A stretch of 64,000 nucleotides of DNA from Sclerurus mexicanus (GCA_013396755.1 VWZF01002253.1:361123-425122); one strand, 5' to 3'; counted from the stretch's first letter, positions 25,263 through 38,084 are shown. Numbers and translations are program-made. The notes: generated from the sequence alone by a model not told the origin.

Positions 25263-26370
25263 AATATTTATAGGCCAATTTAAGTCTATTGTACATTTAC
25301 TGCCCTGATGGGACACACTCCTATGGGTGCAGTGGGAATATTGCAACACTCACCGTGTGTGTTTGGACTGTAGATCTGGGATCACAAATCACGGGAGAAT
25401 TTTGCTGCATCCAGGTGTTACAGCCCCTCTTCTTCTACCTAAAGGAATTTACAGCTACATTTTGCCAGCCCAAATGTGCGTGTAGGCTCCGTTCTGCCTC
25501 AAACACTGGCTCCCAATCACACCTAATCAAATGTAAAAGATAAAAATACCCTGTTATTTCCCTGAGATGTTCTCTGCAGATGGGTGGCTGAGGAAGCGCT
25601 GCAGCCAGAACACTTGAATGTTCTCTGAAAATTCAGAAGGTAGTTATTTTCTGCTCCCATGGACCCGTGATCCAGAAGGCAGAGAGATGGTTAAACCATC
25701 GTGCCACTTCCACCCCTGTTTCTTTTCCATGTGCAGAGAGAGAGGCAATTTTCCTATTGGAACATCAGAGCTGTGAATTCCCTTAATCTGTTTGCCCTTT
25801 CCGCAGCAGAACCTCCATTTGGTAAATAACCTGGGGATGGGAGCGATCAAAGTAGTGAGGCAAAGCAAAGTTATTATGAACTTGTTGAAATGTATGAAGG
25901 ATCTGAGAACGCGAGATGGAGAGGAAAAGAAAAAAGAACATCCCAGGGGCATATTTCATTGCTCAGTAGGCATCAGGTTGAATAAGTTACAAATAAACTG
26001 TCATCTTAAAAGGCACCAGACACTGACAGAAGAGGAAAGTTAAAACAACAGCTCTTCAATTATTATCGGCAGCAGCTTTTGGTGCTTTGCTGCAGTCCTG
26101 AAAATTGAGTTGTTTGTTGTTCTATGGCAGTAACTTTGCTGCCAGGCAGCTAATATTTTGCTTTTATTTGTGCTTTTTAGTTCTTGATGGTCTCTGCTCT
26201 GACTCTACTGGGGTATACTGGCTTGAAAAAAATTCCAGAACGTTGTTGCTAGTGGAGTTGTGGCTTAGGAAGGTCAGCTTAACACGCATTAACTTCTGGT
26301 GACCATCCTTGCTGTTTGTATATAAGAAAATGTGGATTTATTTGAGGCTCTGAAAAGAGAGAGATGAAGC
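25263..26370. other. Unannotated DNA
   Basis: No gene or repeat is recognised. Short frames of up to 102 codons lack any known motif. Confidence 0.45.
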
Positions 26371-26521
26371 GCAGGTTGCAGGAGTGTTGCTCCATCCCTG
26401 GAAGGGTTGGATGGGGCTTGGATCAACCAGGGATTGTGGAAGGTGTCCCTGCCCATGGCAGGGGGTTGGAAGTGGATGACCTTCAAGGTCCCTTCCAACC
26501 CAAGCCACTCTGTGATTCGAT
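26371..26521 (+). repeat. CR1 3' tail
   Basis: Contains catccctggaagggttggat, ctgcccatggcagggggttg and an end at ccactctgtgattcga. An internal deletion between the first two blocks is apparent relative to the other copies. Confidence 0.92.
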
Positions 26522-26996
26522 TCCAATATTCTATTATGAACCCAGTTTTAACATTTTTCACCATATGCCCATTCCTGGCAAGTTCCATGTCATTTTCTTC
26601 TCCAATGATACCATTTTCTTCTCTGGTCACAAATTTCCAGTCTTCAGCAGAAGTTTCTCCTAAGTTTGGGGCAAATGCAGGCACAGACACGAACCAGATT
26701 TAATCAAAAACTTTTAAATGCAGTTCTTTCTCAGCCCCCACCACGATTTGGCCAAGGGCTGAACTTCTTGGCTGGCTCAGGAGCACATTGCTCAGTGTGC
26801 TCCAATAAATGATACACTAACAGCTAACACTGGAGAGTTCGTCTGTGTAGAAGAACCCATGCACAAGTTTAGGAACTGAAGTTAGATGTAGAGGGACTGT
26901 GGCATTCACGGTCCCAAGGTTCTCTTCATTCAGTGTAGAAATACTGAATGCTGGAGTGGGAAAAACGGAAGAGATGGGCTTATTTCCAGACCTAAA

Positions 26997-27545
26997 ACGT
27001 GTGACCAGCAGGTTGAGGGAGATGATTCTCTCACTCTGCTCTCATGGACCCCACCTGGAACACCATGTCCAGCTCTGGGCCTTCAGGAGGATGTGGAGCT
27101 GTTGAAGGGAGTCCAGAGGGGGCCACGGAGATGCTCCAAGGACTGGAGATCCTCTGCTCTTGAGACAGGCTGGGAGAGCTGGGGGTGTTCACCTGGAGAA
27201 GGTAAGGCTCCAGGGAAACCTTTAGAGCTCCTTCCAGTGCCTAAAGGGGCTCCAAGAGGGACTTTGCACAAGGAATGGAGGGACAGGACAAGGGGAAATG
27301 GCTTCAAACTGACAGAGGGCAGGGTTAGGTTTGAATTAGCTATTAGATACGAATTCTTGGCTGAGGGTGTGAAGCCCTGGCACAGGTTGTCAAGGGAAGC
27401 TGTGGACATTCCATCTTCGAGGTCAGGTTAGATGAGGCTTGGAGTAACCTGGTCCAGTGGAAGGGGTCCCTGCCCATGGCAGAGGGTTGGAACAAGATTA
27501 TCTTTAAGTTCCCTGCCAACCCAAACCCTTCTGTGATTCTGTGAC
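26997..27545 (+). repeat. CR1 LINE fragment reaching ORF2 C-terminus
   Basis: It starts in ORF2 C-terminal coding DNA (tgaccagcaggttgagggag; ccatgtccagctctgggcct). It continues through the whole 3' UTR to cccttctgtgattctgtga. It is one of the longer copies here, and its frame is broken. Confidence 0.93.
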
Positions 27546-27589
27546 TGTGGTAAGTACCACAAAAAACCACAAGTTTGCCCTACAGGAAA

Positions 27590-27700
27590 AAAGACATTTG
27601 TGAAAAGTCTTCCTAATGGTGAGGTTAGTGAAATGTTGGCATGGACTGCCCAGGAAATGCAGTCTTCCTCAGTGGAATTCTTTGAAATCAGGTTAGGTTC
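27590..27700 (+). repeat. Probable old CR1 fragment
   Basis: The blocks aaagtcttcctaatggtgag and gcatggactgcccaggaaat correspond to the UTR segment after the gatattag block in other copies. It lies just after a complete CR1 tail. Divergence is high. Confidence 0.5.
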
Positions 27701-30700
27701 CTGGATTCTTCCAGGAATGAGGGATACCACATAAACAAGCAAGAAGAGACAAACACCTTTGCAATTTTAAGCTCTCAGGTTTCGGCTGCATTCAGATGAA
27801 AACTGCTCTGCAAAACAGAGCGGTATCTCACTTGTTATTTATTGAGACTGAACAAAGGGACTAAATCAGTATCAAATAAAACCTTCAAGATGAAGCTGAA
27901 TGTTCCAGGCACCACTAAAAACAAAAAATTACTTTCCCCCCATTATTTAGCTCTTCAGTATAGGCACAAATTTGGTTTTCTAATCTGTAGCATAGGGTAC
28001 AAGTTACTTTTTTGGCTACATAAAAAAATCCTCTGACCCAAGTTAGAGAAGGAAAAACATTTTCCCCCCTCTCCCCCCAAAAATGCTCTCAGGCTCATAA
28101 AGACCAAACAACCCCATTCACGCAGCCCTCAGGCAGCCTTGAATCGAAGTTCAGTTTATGAAGTGGGTACTTTGTGGGGTGATGGACAGGGTTAAAATCT
28201 AGAGAACTTTCAGAATTTTAGGGTAAAAAGCAGATGCAAGTCCCTGGATGGACTGAGGTCAACAGGCTCCCCAACAAAGCAATAAACATCTGCTCAGAGG
28301 GACAGAACAGAGCGTGGAGACCACATGGCCTCCCTCCGTTCTAATCCCAGCAGAAAGGGAGAACATCGTGGTACTGAGACCATAAAATAGATGTCTGCCA
28401 AGGGAACATCAAGATGTTCTGCTGCTGTGCCAACAGCTGTTGAACCCTCTCCTCAGGTGCCAAGGGATGACCAACTCCCTTCCAATAGGTGTGGTGAGAG
28501 AACTTTACACCAATCAGAAATAAAAGGTATTTATGACCAGAGTCACTCAAGCACCACTCAAACATAAAGAAATAAGCTGGGAATAGGGGGAAGTTGGAGA
28601 AGACTCCACTGAAACTGCTGGGGACAGTCAATGGGCTGAGCCCATCTTCTCCCCCTGCAGGGATGCCTTGGATGAGAATTACACTCTACACACATTAAAT
28701 GCTGCTTTTAGGATTAGAGCTTTTGTTTGTGCTCACCTCAGAGCACATCAGTGGGTTGCTTTGCCTCAGAGCTTGTGCTTGCTAAATATATGTGTCAGTA
28801 GATTGCTTTAACACTTATTTTTACAGTTAGAAACTATCACTGACAGCCTTCAAGCCTTATTAATCTGTCACAACTTGTATTAATAGAAGGCTATTCCATG
28901 GACTTTTAAGGTGAGTCTTTGCAGTTGCCACCAGTGGGAAACACCTTGGCAGGACCCACTGAGGGGTCTTCACTCTGTTGGGTCCCCCTAAAAGGGTGGT
29001 TGAAGTTCCCTCCAACCTTGTGAATCTGTTGGTGAAGGGTCTCATTATGAGACATGGGACATCAGGTTTTGACTTTCCTGGGGGTACCAAGAGGCAAAAA
29101 TCTGAAGTCCCACCTTTCACTTGACATACCTATTCTTAGTTGTTTTCATACACACTTTAATATGCAAACAAAACCCTTCCCATCTCTTCAGACCTCACCT
29201 ACTTTGCCTGGGAAATGGGGGTGTGTTTTCTCCCTCCTGTGGTGCATGTACAGCTCTACTTAGAGCTCTGTGTGCACGTCTGTAAATCTCCTTTTAGAAG
29301 GCAGAAATCCCAGTTCCTTAAGCACCTCCGAGTCCACTCCATAAATCTCTGCTGGGAATTTTATCTGCTCAGAGCTCAGCTTTGGAAATTATGCACATCT
29401 CGAGGAACTTGCTGGAAAAGTGGGACAACCCGACGTTATTTTAAAATGTCGCCTCCGTCCCTTATTGACTTGCTGTCATATTTTCTGCAGCTTTCCTGTC
29501 ATCCTGGCTGACCAGACAATTTATTAAGGACTGTGTGGGGAATACTGAGAGGAGCTGCCAAGCACTCTGAATATTGATGCTGGAGGGGGAAACAGAGTTC
29601 CAAAGAGTTTCTGGAAGTGGGAAACTTTCTTAAGAGTGTGGAAAGCACCGCGAACTCCATTTAGGTCCCGTGTCTTCATTTCTGATAAACACATTTTCCA
29701 AGACAGAGATTAAACTCCTTAATATGAAATCTGTGTGGGAAAGTGATTTATTATTTTACTTATGGTCTGCAGCATTTATGGGGGAAAAAAAGCCCAACAG
29801 CATATTTTGCATAGCCTGTTAAAACCTTGTTTTTTTCTGCTAAACTGGAAAGCAGACAATGCTTTCACTCAAAGGGAATGTTCCACTTCAGTGCTCAGTC
29901 TTTGATTTCTGCTCAAAAACCCTTCTGATGGAATAAATATCATTTCCAATCAGAAAATCAAAATATTTTTTAAATGAGATGCTTTATCTCCTACACATTC
30001 TCTGCCTCCTGCTGTTTTTTTGTTTGTCTGTCTGAGACCAAATAACTTGTGAAATTCACACAAAGTCTGGAATAATTTTGAATTTACAAACAGGCATTTT
30101 TTTTTATTTGTTTTTAATCGAAGAATTTAAGTTTAGTGAAAACTTTGGCTGGGAAAAGTTTTTACTTTTACACTAAATGCTCTTCAGAGCTGTGCCCTCC
30201 AAATCAGTCTGTCTGGTGCCTAATATTGGGACTTTCAGAGCTACTACATTATCAATTAAAAACCCCATAACACTTTATTAATTACCATTTAAATATGCCT
30301 CAGTTAAATTTCTTACCATGTCAAATTGGCCTGAGAGATGAAAATCTTCAATCTAATCTCTGCTCTTAGAAAGTTCCAGTAGGTCTCTGATATCTGCATA
30401 AGGACTCAAGTTAAATGTGGCCTCAGCTCTGTGTCTAATAAGTTAAAGCCAAAGAAGGGTCATTTGGAGTTAGTTCTAAATGCAAATTATCTCCTGTTCC
30501 AGCATTAATGAAGATCCTGTCATCTGAATTAAACAACTCAACTGACTCAAATCCGCTGCCCCTTTTTTCAAACCATCCCTACAAGCAGAAAGTTGAAGAA
30601 ACCACCTTCATGTTGCCTGGTTGAAACCCTTGGAGGTCTTCCTTTTTAAACCCCAGGAGGAACATGCCCCTTAGAGAAATAATGGCTGTTGCTGTTTCTT

Positions 30701-30858
30701 GGGAGGGTTGTAGTGTGTCTTCTGGACAGAGAGGATTTTTCCAGAAACAGAATAATTTCTCCATGACTTTGGTGCTCTGGAACGTGTCTGGAGTTTTCCA
30801 GGCAAGTTTATAGCACCAGGCTTTTGTCCTGTAAGAGGGGAGAAAGGGATTTACTTGT
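27701..30858. other. Unannotated unique-looking DNA
   Basis: It contains a possible tiny CR1 tail near 28990-29015 (gaagttccctccaacc) that I could not confirm. It is AT-rich over 29700-30330. No exon or RNA gene is seen. Confidence 0.4.
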
Positions 30859-31099
30859 CATGGAATCATAGAATAGAATCAGAGGGACATTCAAGATCAT
30901 CCAGTTCCAAGCCCCTGCCATGGTCAGGGACACCTTCCACTAGCCCAGGATTCTCCAAACTCCATCCAACCTGGCCTTGAACACTTCCAGGGATGGGGCA
31001 GCCACATCTTCTCAGGATAATCTATCCCAAGGCCTCACCACCCTCTAAATAAAGAACTTCTTCCAACATCTGATCTAAATTTCTCCTCTTTCAGTTTGC
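30859..31099 (-). repeat. CR1 LINE 3' fragment
   Basis: Plus text: catggaatcatagaataga, ccatggtcagggacacctt, aacttccaacatctgatc-like block. It stops at the cctctttcagtttgctgg block. Confidence 0.94.
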
Positions 31100-31762
31100 T
31101 GGCACCTGCCTGGCTAGAGCTGGGCACCCTGGGCAACTGTAAGTGAAGGTGGTGGTGAAGTTGGGTCCAGACCAGCAAGTCAAAGGGGAGAAGATTATTG
31201 AAAACTCTCTTGAATAGGCAGGAATTAGTTTTTTAGGTGAAGTCATCCACATACGAAGTGTTTATCCTGCGCTGATCATCTGGAGTCTCTCTTCAGCCAG
31301 CAGAGAGAGTTGGCTCCATGGGACAAGCAGCACTTTCCAAGCTCACAGCATTTGCCTGGTTTAGTTTTCAGTAATTTCCCATCAAAGCACCTGTTCAGTG
31401 CTTAAAGCATCTTTGTTGTCCAAAATGGATGTTTTTTTTATGGTTTTAGTTATTTCCAGATACACTTGGGACTTGGACACCCAAATCACTGACTAGAATT
31501 TACCCATCTTGGATGGGCCAAGACTTGCCACATTTCCTTGTGCCTGAGGATCCCCACCAACTCAATTGTGCCCTCAGCCTTGTGGCATCTCCTGTGGCAT
31601 CAGCTGTGTAGGAGCTGAGAGTGACTCCAATGGAGAAACCCACCCTGGGCAAGAGCAGAGCTGAGATTGCTCTGCCTGCAGTTCTGCCCCAGAATTGGGA
31701 AGGTGAGAGGGGATGGACCAGAATGAGTCAAGAGTGATGCACCTGACGTGGGTTGGTCAAGG
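31100..31762. other. Unannotated DNA
   Basis: Nothing is recognised. Confidence 0.45.
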
Positions 31763-31860
31763 ATATGGTCATCCTATGGCAGATATTGTCATCTTATGAC
31801 CATCCTGTGGCTGATATGGTCATTCTATGGCACATACGGTCATCCTATGTCTGCTATGGC
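31763..31860. repeat. Short minisatellite, about 20-bp unit
   Basis: Four to five imperfect copies of atatggtcatcctatggcag-like units are in tandem, one carrying an extra 10-12 bp. No CR1 relation is seen. Confidence 0.8.
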
Positions 31861-32134
31861 TAGTTTCTGCTTTAGGAGAGCTCAAATGTCCTGAGGAGCT
31901 CTGTCCCAGGGCCATCTGAGCACTCACAGCCTTGGAGGGGGATTCTACAGAGCTGTAGTGCCCCAGACACGCTGGCCAGGACATGTCTGCACACCTGGGC
32001 ATCTTCTGCAAGTGCTCTATTTCACCTTTGGGCAATAACCAAAATCCACCCTTGGGGTTCCTCTGGCATTAGGGCTTTTTTGGATGCACCTATGGAAAAG
32101 GTGTTTCCCATCACGAATCAGGGTGTTGGCATGC

Positions 32135-32268
32135 TGAGAATCACAGAATCATCAAGTCCAACCTCTGACTGATCATCACCTTGCCAACTGGACCACAGCC
32201 CTGAGTGCCACATCCAGTCACTCCTTGAACACCTCCAGGGATGGTGACTCCTCCATGTTCTGACCCTG
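32135..32268 (-). repeat. CR1 3' tail
   Basis: Plus text: tgagaatcacagaatcatca, ccctgagtgccacatccagt, aacacctccagggatggtga. The first 15-20 bp after the octamers are deleted, which joins the tail directly to the aagtccaacc block. Confidence 0.88.
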
Positions 32269-32987
32269 TGATTTTCCTGCCCCAGAATGAGCTGAAGAAG
32301 CCGTTTTAGGTGAGAACTTCTCGCCTTGCTCCAATTTCTCACCCAGCTTTTGAGTTTTACAGGCTCCTCTCTTATTTCTTGTCCTAAAACACTGGCTATA
32401 CATAGACAACCCCGGAGCCAACGGTGTCTGCTAGACTTGCTGAGGACGCAGAAGGAAACACTTGTCACTCACCCACCAGGAAGGTTGCCCTGGCAAAGCA
32501 AAGCTTCTTGCCATGGCCTACATTGCGCACACCCACCTCCACCACGCGTGGGCTGTGTCTTCTCCCGGGGGAAGCCCAGCAGCTGCGTGTGGGTATTTAT
32601 CCCAATTAGTTTTCGCGTTGTCTGTGTGATATCAGAGACAAGCTGGCATGTCCTTCATGGCAGAATTCTGCCAGCAAAAGAGACTCCCACCGCTCCTGGG
32701 AAAAATATCAGCTATTGGCAAGTCTGGCCACAGCTTTACAGATATTTGTGCTATTCCGTGGAAAGAATAACTTTTATTTTAGAAATATGTATCTGCCTCT
32801 CAGGCTGTTTATCTGCAGCCCTCTCTGCATACAATACTTGGCTGGTATTTCTCAAACTCAGCCATTTAAGTAACAGAAGGGTTGTTTTTTTAATCCTTGT
32901 CTGTCATCCCAGCTTGTATCCTTCATTTTTAGGGAGCAAAATCTCTGGGATAAAACTCTCTCTCACAGGCTGAGTGATCAGGAGATT
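32269..32987. other. Unannotated DNA with a 215-codon open frame
   Basis: The plus frame 32326-32973 is open for 215 codons, the longest in the window outside repeats. It shows no domain. Its last part reads into AT-rich DNA, and its start lies 57 bp past a CR1 tail. Codons are Ser-, Leu- and Cys-rich without periodic hydrophobicity that I can interpret. I regard it as most likely fortuitous. Confidence 0.3.
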
Positions 32988-33141
32988 GGACTCCATATCC
33001 TTGGAAGTGTCCAAGGCCAGGTTGGATGGGGTTAGATAATGCAACCTGGTCTAGTGGAAGGTGTCCCTGCCCATGGCAGGGGGGTTGGAATGAGATGATA
33101 TTGAAGGTCCCTTCCAATCCAAACCATTCTAGGAGTCTGTG
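32988..33141 (+). repeat. CR1 3' tail
   Basis: It begins in catatccttggaagtgtcca and ends accattctaggagtctgtg. A six-base insertion interrupts the usual gcttggagcaacctgg block. Confidence 0.94.
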
Positions 33142-33888
33142 GTTGTTATTTTTGTGTTGCTGGAAGGCAGGTGAAGGGGGAGAGTGGACTTGCACTGCCC
33201 ATAACACCCAGAGGGAATGGTGAACATTCCACAGGGTCCACAGCATCCTCCTTAGGTTTGGTGGGTCATACCCAGAGCTTCAAAAACACCACATCGGTGA
33301 GGAGGTGGGCTGGAATCCCAAATGGAATTGTCCAAGCTTTGTGGGTTTCATTCTTAGGCTTCACCATCCAGGGGAGATACCAACTGCTGTTGTCCACATG
33401 ATTTATGGACAAGTCTCCCAGCTCTTAATCTCTAGTGGACACAACAACTTTCTCTTGCATTAGGATGGAGGGAAAATTATGGGCTTTCTACATCCTGGGG
33501 AGATGTTAGGGGGAAAAAAGCTGGCTAAAAACAACCAGGCTGTGGATTTTGCAGTGAAAATTGTGCAATTAGTTGGGCCCTGTTACTCAAGGCTGTGAGA
33601 ACACAGTGAAATGCAGCAGATGGGGGAAGACTCAGCAAACACACAGTTTGCTTGTTTTCAAAACTTTTCAACAACATATTTTTTCCTTTTTTTTTTTCTT
33701 TTCCTTTTCCCTCTGGCTGTTGCTGGATGAGCAGTAGTTACATGTTTGGAATAAATCTAAAAGGTAATAAACGCAGTCTTGCAGCAGTGTGAGTTTTAGA
33801 GGTGGTGTATCTTCCTTCAGGAGGAACTTTATTTGGATTATAACTGAAGTGGACCCTTTAATCTGGGGCAAAAAATCACTGAAGAAGG
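33142..33888. other. Unannotated DNA
   Basis: There is a pyrimidine-rich (T/C) stretch at 33680-33712. No gene is seen. Confidence 0.45.
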
Positions 33889-34101
33889 GTAGATTTAGAT
33901 GAGACATTAAGAAGAAATTCTTCCCTGGGACACTGGTGAAGAACTGGAATGGAATTTCCAGAGAAGCTGTGGCTCCCCCATCCCTGGAAATGTCCAAGGC
34001 GAGGTTGGATGGGGCTTGGAGCAACCTGGGGTAATGGAAGGTGTTTGAACTGGATGATCTTTAATGTTCTTTCCAACCCAAAGCATTCTGAAATTCTGTG
34101 A
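33889..34101 (+). repeat. CR1 LINE 3' fragment
   Basis: It runs from tagatttagatgagacatta to cattctgaaattctgtgat. The segment with ccctgcccatggcaggg is deleted between ggaaggtgt and ttgaactgg. Confidence 0.94.
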
Positions 34102-34662
34102 TTAAATAAAAATACTTTACTAACAGAAATGTAGGGCTTGGTGCTGAAATAATTTACAGATTCAGACTGAGGGTCAAACTTCTTTATTTCTCCCCCAGTA
34201 TAATCTATTTAAATAAAAAGAAACCTTTTGTTGCATAACATTATATTTAGACTTGTCTTCCTTTACTTGGGAATCCTCAGTTCAAGCATTTTCCATTTTT
34301 TAGGGGAAGGGTGAGGCCCTGAATTCCTAAGAGGCACAAACCCACCCTTTGCCACCAGCTCTAGGACATTTCAGTGAGTCCAGCTCTCTGTCAAGGGCCA
34401 CACGGATTAAATTACACATCCAATAATCCAGGGAGCAATCCTGAAGGACAAAGATTATTCCCAGATTTAGTTATACCTGTTTGCATTATCGTTCTCAGTG
34501 ACACTGGTCTGTAGCCAAATCCCTGGAATTTCCCCCTCACGCTGCTCTTGGGTTGACCACTGATCCTGAAATAATTTCTGTATAGGGAAAAGCTGTTGGA
34601 TGGGGCAGGATAGCCCTCCTAAAATCCTCAGAGGGCTCAGATTTTCAGCATCCCCAAGAAAA
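34102..34662. other. Unannotated DNA upstream of the minisatellite
   Basis: Nothing is recognised. The minisatellite reading frame starts within it at 34600. Confidence 0.4.
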
Positions 34663-35166
34663 TTTGGCATCACAGCATTCCCAGAGCTCCAGAATGATGG
34701 AGGCTTCTCCCCCATGTCAAGATTTGGCATCACAGCATTCCCAGAACTCGACGGAGGCTTCTTCCCCATGTCAGGATTTGGTATCACAGCATTCCGAGTG
34801 CTCCAAACTGATGGAGGCTTCTCCTCCATGTCAGGATTTGGCATCACAGCATTCCCAGAACTTGATGGAGGCTTCTCCCTCATGTTAGAATTTGGTATCC
34901 TGGCATTCCCTGAGCTCCAAACCTATGGAGGCTTCTCCTCCATGTCAAGATTTGGCATCACAGCATTCCCAGAACTTGATGGAGGCTTCTTCCCCGTGTC
35001 AGGATTTGGTATCACAGCATTCCCAGAGCTCCAGACTGATGGAGGCTTCTCCCCCATGTCAAGATTTGGCATCACAGCATTCCCAGAACTTGATGGAGGC
35101 TTCTCCCCCATGTTAGAATTTGGTATCCCAGCATTCCCTGAACTCCAAACTTATGGAGGCTTCTCC
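34663..35166. repeat. Coding-phase minisatellite, alternating 60/54-bp units
   Basis: There are nine tandem units, alternately 60 and 54 bp. Each carries tttggcatcacagcattccc and a ggaggcttct block. Because 60 and 54 are multiples of three, a 199-codon plus frame (34600-35199) stays open. It reads FGITAFPELQTDGGFSPMSR-like 20-residue units alternating with FGITAFPELDGGFFPMSG-like 18-residue units. The 54-bp units alternate between two types (ending MSG or VSG versus MLE), giving a four-unit 228-bp higher-order period repeated twice. Other frames on both strands are open too, so the frame alone does not show coding. No known protein family is recognised. Confidence 0.93.
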
Positions 35167-36506
35167 CCCTCTAATACTGGCTGTGCCCTGCTGGGATAAA
35201 ACCCCCTTTAAATGTCAGATGAGCAGGAGCCTGCAGGTGGCTTTACCTCCCTCCTTGGGGATATTTTGGGGTGTCCTGACTCACAGGCAGTGCCCGGGGG
35301 GCTGCATCACCCACCTCCTCGGCGGGGGAAGGCAGGTGGGCCAGGCACAGCCCCGGCCCCACGGGGAGGGAGATGCTTTTAGCTCTGACTCATCCCTGTG
35401 CTGCCTTCGGAAGGAGAAGCAGCAGCTTCAGGGAGTGGGAGTTGCTCTGCAATTTTCTGTTTACAGGCTCTGCTCGCTGGTTTTTCCCACCTGGGGGACA
35501 CTGGCTCTGAAAAGTCAGAGTACAGTGATTTTGTGGCTTTAGAACACTGGCATTTTTAACTTTCCTTATGAAGACTGAAAGTTTGGTGTCTGCAGGGAAA
35601 ACTGGAACATGGAGAAGGGGAGAGGAGGGAGGGAAAACATTCTGGGCAGGGATAGGGATGGGATATGAATGGGATACTTTTAAATACAAATTACAGCAGC
35701 AGCAATAGGGGTTTTTTGTGCACAAGGGTAGGAAATGCTACTTTTCTGTGCATGTTTTTGGTTTTGATAACTGCAGACAGACCTGGAGATTATCCTACAG
35801 GAATTTCAGGAGTGGTGTGGTAGCCACTGAGCTTGTATCTGCTGACTCCTGTAAAATTAATGGCAGTAAGAAAAGCAGAAGTCTCATCACATTTGGAAAA
35901 ATATTGGAAAGTGAACTTAAATTGCTTGTTTAGAAACAGGCCAGAACAGCTGGAGTTTATTTTACATTCGGGACACTCTTATCCTGCATCCAAGGCTCCA
36001 GCCTTTTCAGAGGGTTTATTGGCACATGCCAACTTGAGAAATATGGGAAGAAGGAGAAGGAAAAGCCTCCAGATCCTGGATGGATGTTTGATTCTGGGCA
36101 CCAATGTCATTCATCCACACAGGACCCAGATAATGCACATGAGTCCCTCTGGGTCGATGCTTCCACGCCTCAAACCTGTCAATCTTCCCATCAAACTCGG
36201 TGTCACTCAGGTCCATTTCCCTCTGGATGCATCAGCCATGGTGAATCAATTGCATGGCTTGGGGCTGGGTAATTAGTGCCATTATCTTGTTTACTGCTTG
36301 GGGATGTCTCTGGCTTTAGAGCAATGTCCTTGTAACACCCCAGTCAAAGAGGAGTCCTTTGTCCCCAGTCAAAGAGGAGTCCAGTTATTCCCGTGTTTCA
36401 AATGTCAAAGTGACAAAGGGAACGCGGGACCACTAAGGATCTTTGCTCTGCCAGGCTTATTATGTTAGCAGGGCTTGATTCTGCCCATGTTTTCTGGGAA
36501 TGTCAC
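35167..36506. other. Unannotated DNA, GC-rich at its left end
   Basis: The stretch 35230-35375 is GC-rich with a few CpG. A 24-bp direct duplication containing cagtcaaagaggagtcc lies at 36341-36384. No gene is recognised. Confidence 0.45.
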
Positions 36507-36838
36507 TGAATCATGGAGAGTTTGGGATTGGAAGGGACCTTAGTTCCAACCTCCCTGTCATGGGCAGGGACACCTTCCACTATCCCAAGTTGTTCCAATC
36601 CTTGTCCAACATGACCTGGAACACTTCCAGGGATGGGGCAGACACAGCTTCTCTGGACAACCTGTGCCAGGGCCTCCCCAAAATCACAGCCAAGAAATTC
36701 TTACTAATACCCAGTTTAAATCTACCATCCTTCACCCTTTCTCCCATCCCTGCCTGCTGTTGCCAAAAGTCCTTCTCCAGCCTTCCTGTAACCCCTCTTT
36801 AGGTAAGGGAAGGCTGCTATAAGTTCTCCAGGATATTC
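36507..36838 (-). repeat. CR1 LINE 3' fragment
   Basis: Plus text: tgaatcatggagagtttggg, catgggcagggacaccttcc, cagcttctctggacaacctg. It then runs to gtaacccctctttaggtaag. An internal gap removes the usual gatcatccag. Confidence 0.94.
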
Positions 36839-37605
36839 ATAGCCTGGTGAGCAGAGCGTGAGTCTTGGTTCTGAAAGTTCTGGCCTTCTCAGATAAGCTG
36901 GGGATTTAAACCTCATCTCCTGTGATGCCAAGCCCAAGAGTCAATTTATGCCACATGTATCTCAAGCAGCAAACTCTTAGAAGAGTAGGTTGGCTTAGCC
37001 ACTTTCCTCCAGGAGACATTTCCAGGCCTGGATCCTAAGAGAAGACCTCCCAACATCCTGGCTTCCAAACAGATTTCAAGCTCATGTTTCCCCCCTTCCC
37101 AACATATCCCATGAAATACCTCCAGCTGGCACTTACAGTCTCAGATCTTGCCAGGGAGTGTCTGTCTATCCAAGAAAGCTTGTTGTGCACTTACAGGAGC
37201 TGCCAAATTAGCAGCTGAAGCTCAGCCATGTGCCGTAGTGGAATTTTGGTGGAGAAACCATGGATGGAAACATCACACATCCCATGTGTGCAAGAGGGGA
37301 GTACCTGGAGGAGTCTCCCAAGGTAAGAAAAGCACTTCCCAGTGCTGAGACAGAGTGGCACTTTGTGTAGCCTTCAGGATTGGGTCAGAGTTGTGATGAC
37401 CATAAAGATGCAGAACCTCCCATCCTTCACACATGTCATAATCCCTTTTTATCTTGCACATCCAGGATTTTTCCCTTGTCAGAGATTACCTGATTGTTAC
37501 ACAAGGAGAATGAAGCTGAATCATGGACCCAGACTTAAGGCTGGGCAAGTCTTTGGATCCCACTCTTGAAACAGCCAGATGCTGATGGGAGGAGGGATTT
37601 CTGAG
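36839..37605. other. Unannotated DNA
   Basis: Nothing is recognised. Confidence 0.45.
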
Positions 37606-38084
37606 TGCTGCCTCCAGCTCTGGGGTCTCCAGCACAGGAAGGACATGGACCTGTAGGAGCGAGTCCAGAGGAGACACCAAGATGATCAGAGGGATGGAGC
37701 AGCTTTGCTGGGAGGAAAGGCTGGGAGAGTTGTGATTGTTCATCCTGGAAAAGGGAAGACTCCGGGGTGACCTAATTGTGACCTTCCAGTACCTGAGAGA
37801 AGATGACATGAAAGATGGAGAGAGACTATTTCCAGGGGCCTGGAGTGCCAGGAAAAGGAGGAATGGCTTCAAACTGACAGAGGGCAGGTTTAGATTGGAT
37901 ATTAGGAAGAAATTCTTCCCTGTGGGGGTGGGAAGGCCCTGGAACATTTTGCCTGGAGAAGCTGTGGCTGCCCCATCCCTGGAAGTGTCCAAGGCCAGGT
38001 TGGATGGATGTCAGAGCAACCCGGTCTAGTGGAAGAACTAGACGATCTCTAAAGTCCTTTCCGACCCAAACCATTCTAGGATTA
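37606..38084 (+). repeat. CR1 LINE fragment reaching ORF2 C-terminus
   Basis: It starts at gtgctgcctccagctctggg and passes ggtgacctaattgtgacctt and gatattaggaagaaattctt. It ends at accattctaggattat. Confidence 0.95.

Noticed and set aside
32326..32973. 215-codon plus-strand frame as a gene
   Set aside because: No domain, no splice or promoter context and no repeat relation. An isolated frame of this length can occur by chance in 64 kb. Listed only as a note on the interval.
34467..34883. 138-codon minus frame across the 60/54-bp array
   Set aside because: The array is open in several frames on both strands because unit lengths are multiples of three, so openness is not evidence of coding on this strand.
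34663..35166. CRISPR-like array
   Set aside because: Units are contiguous diverged tandem repeats without unique spacers, in a vertebrate genome.
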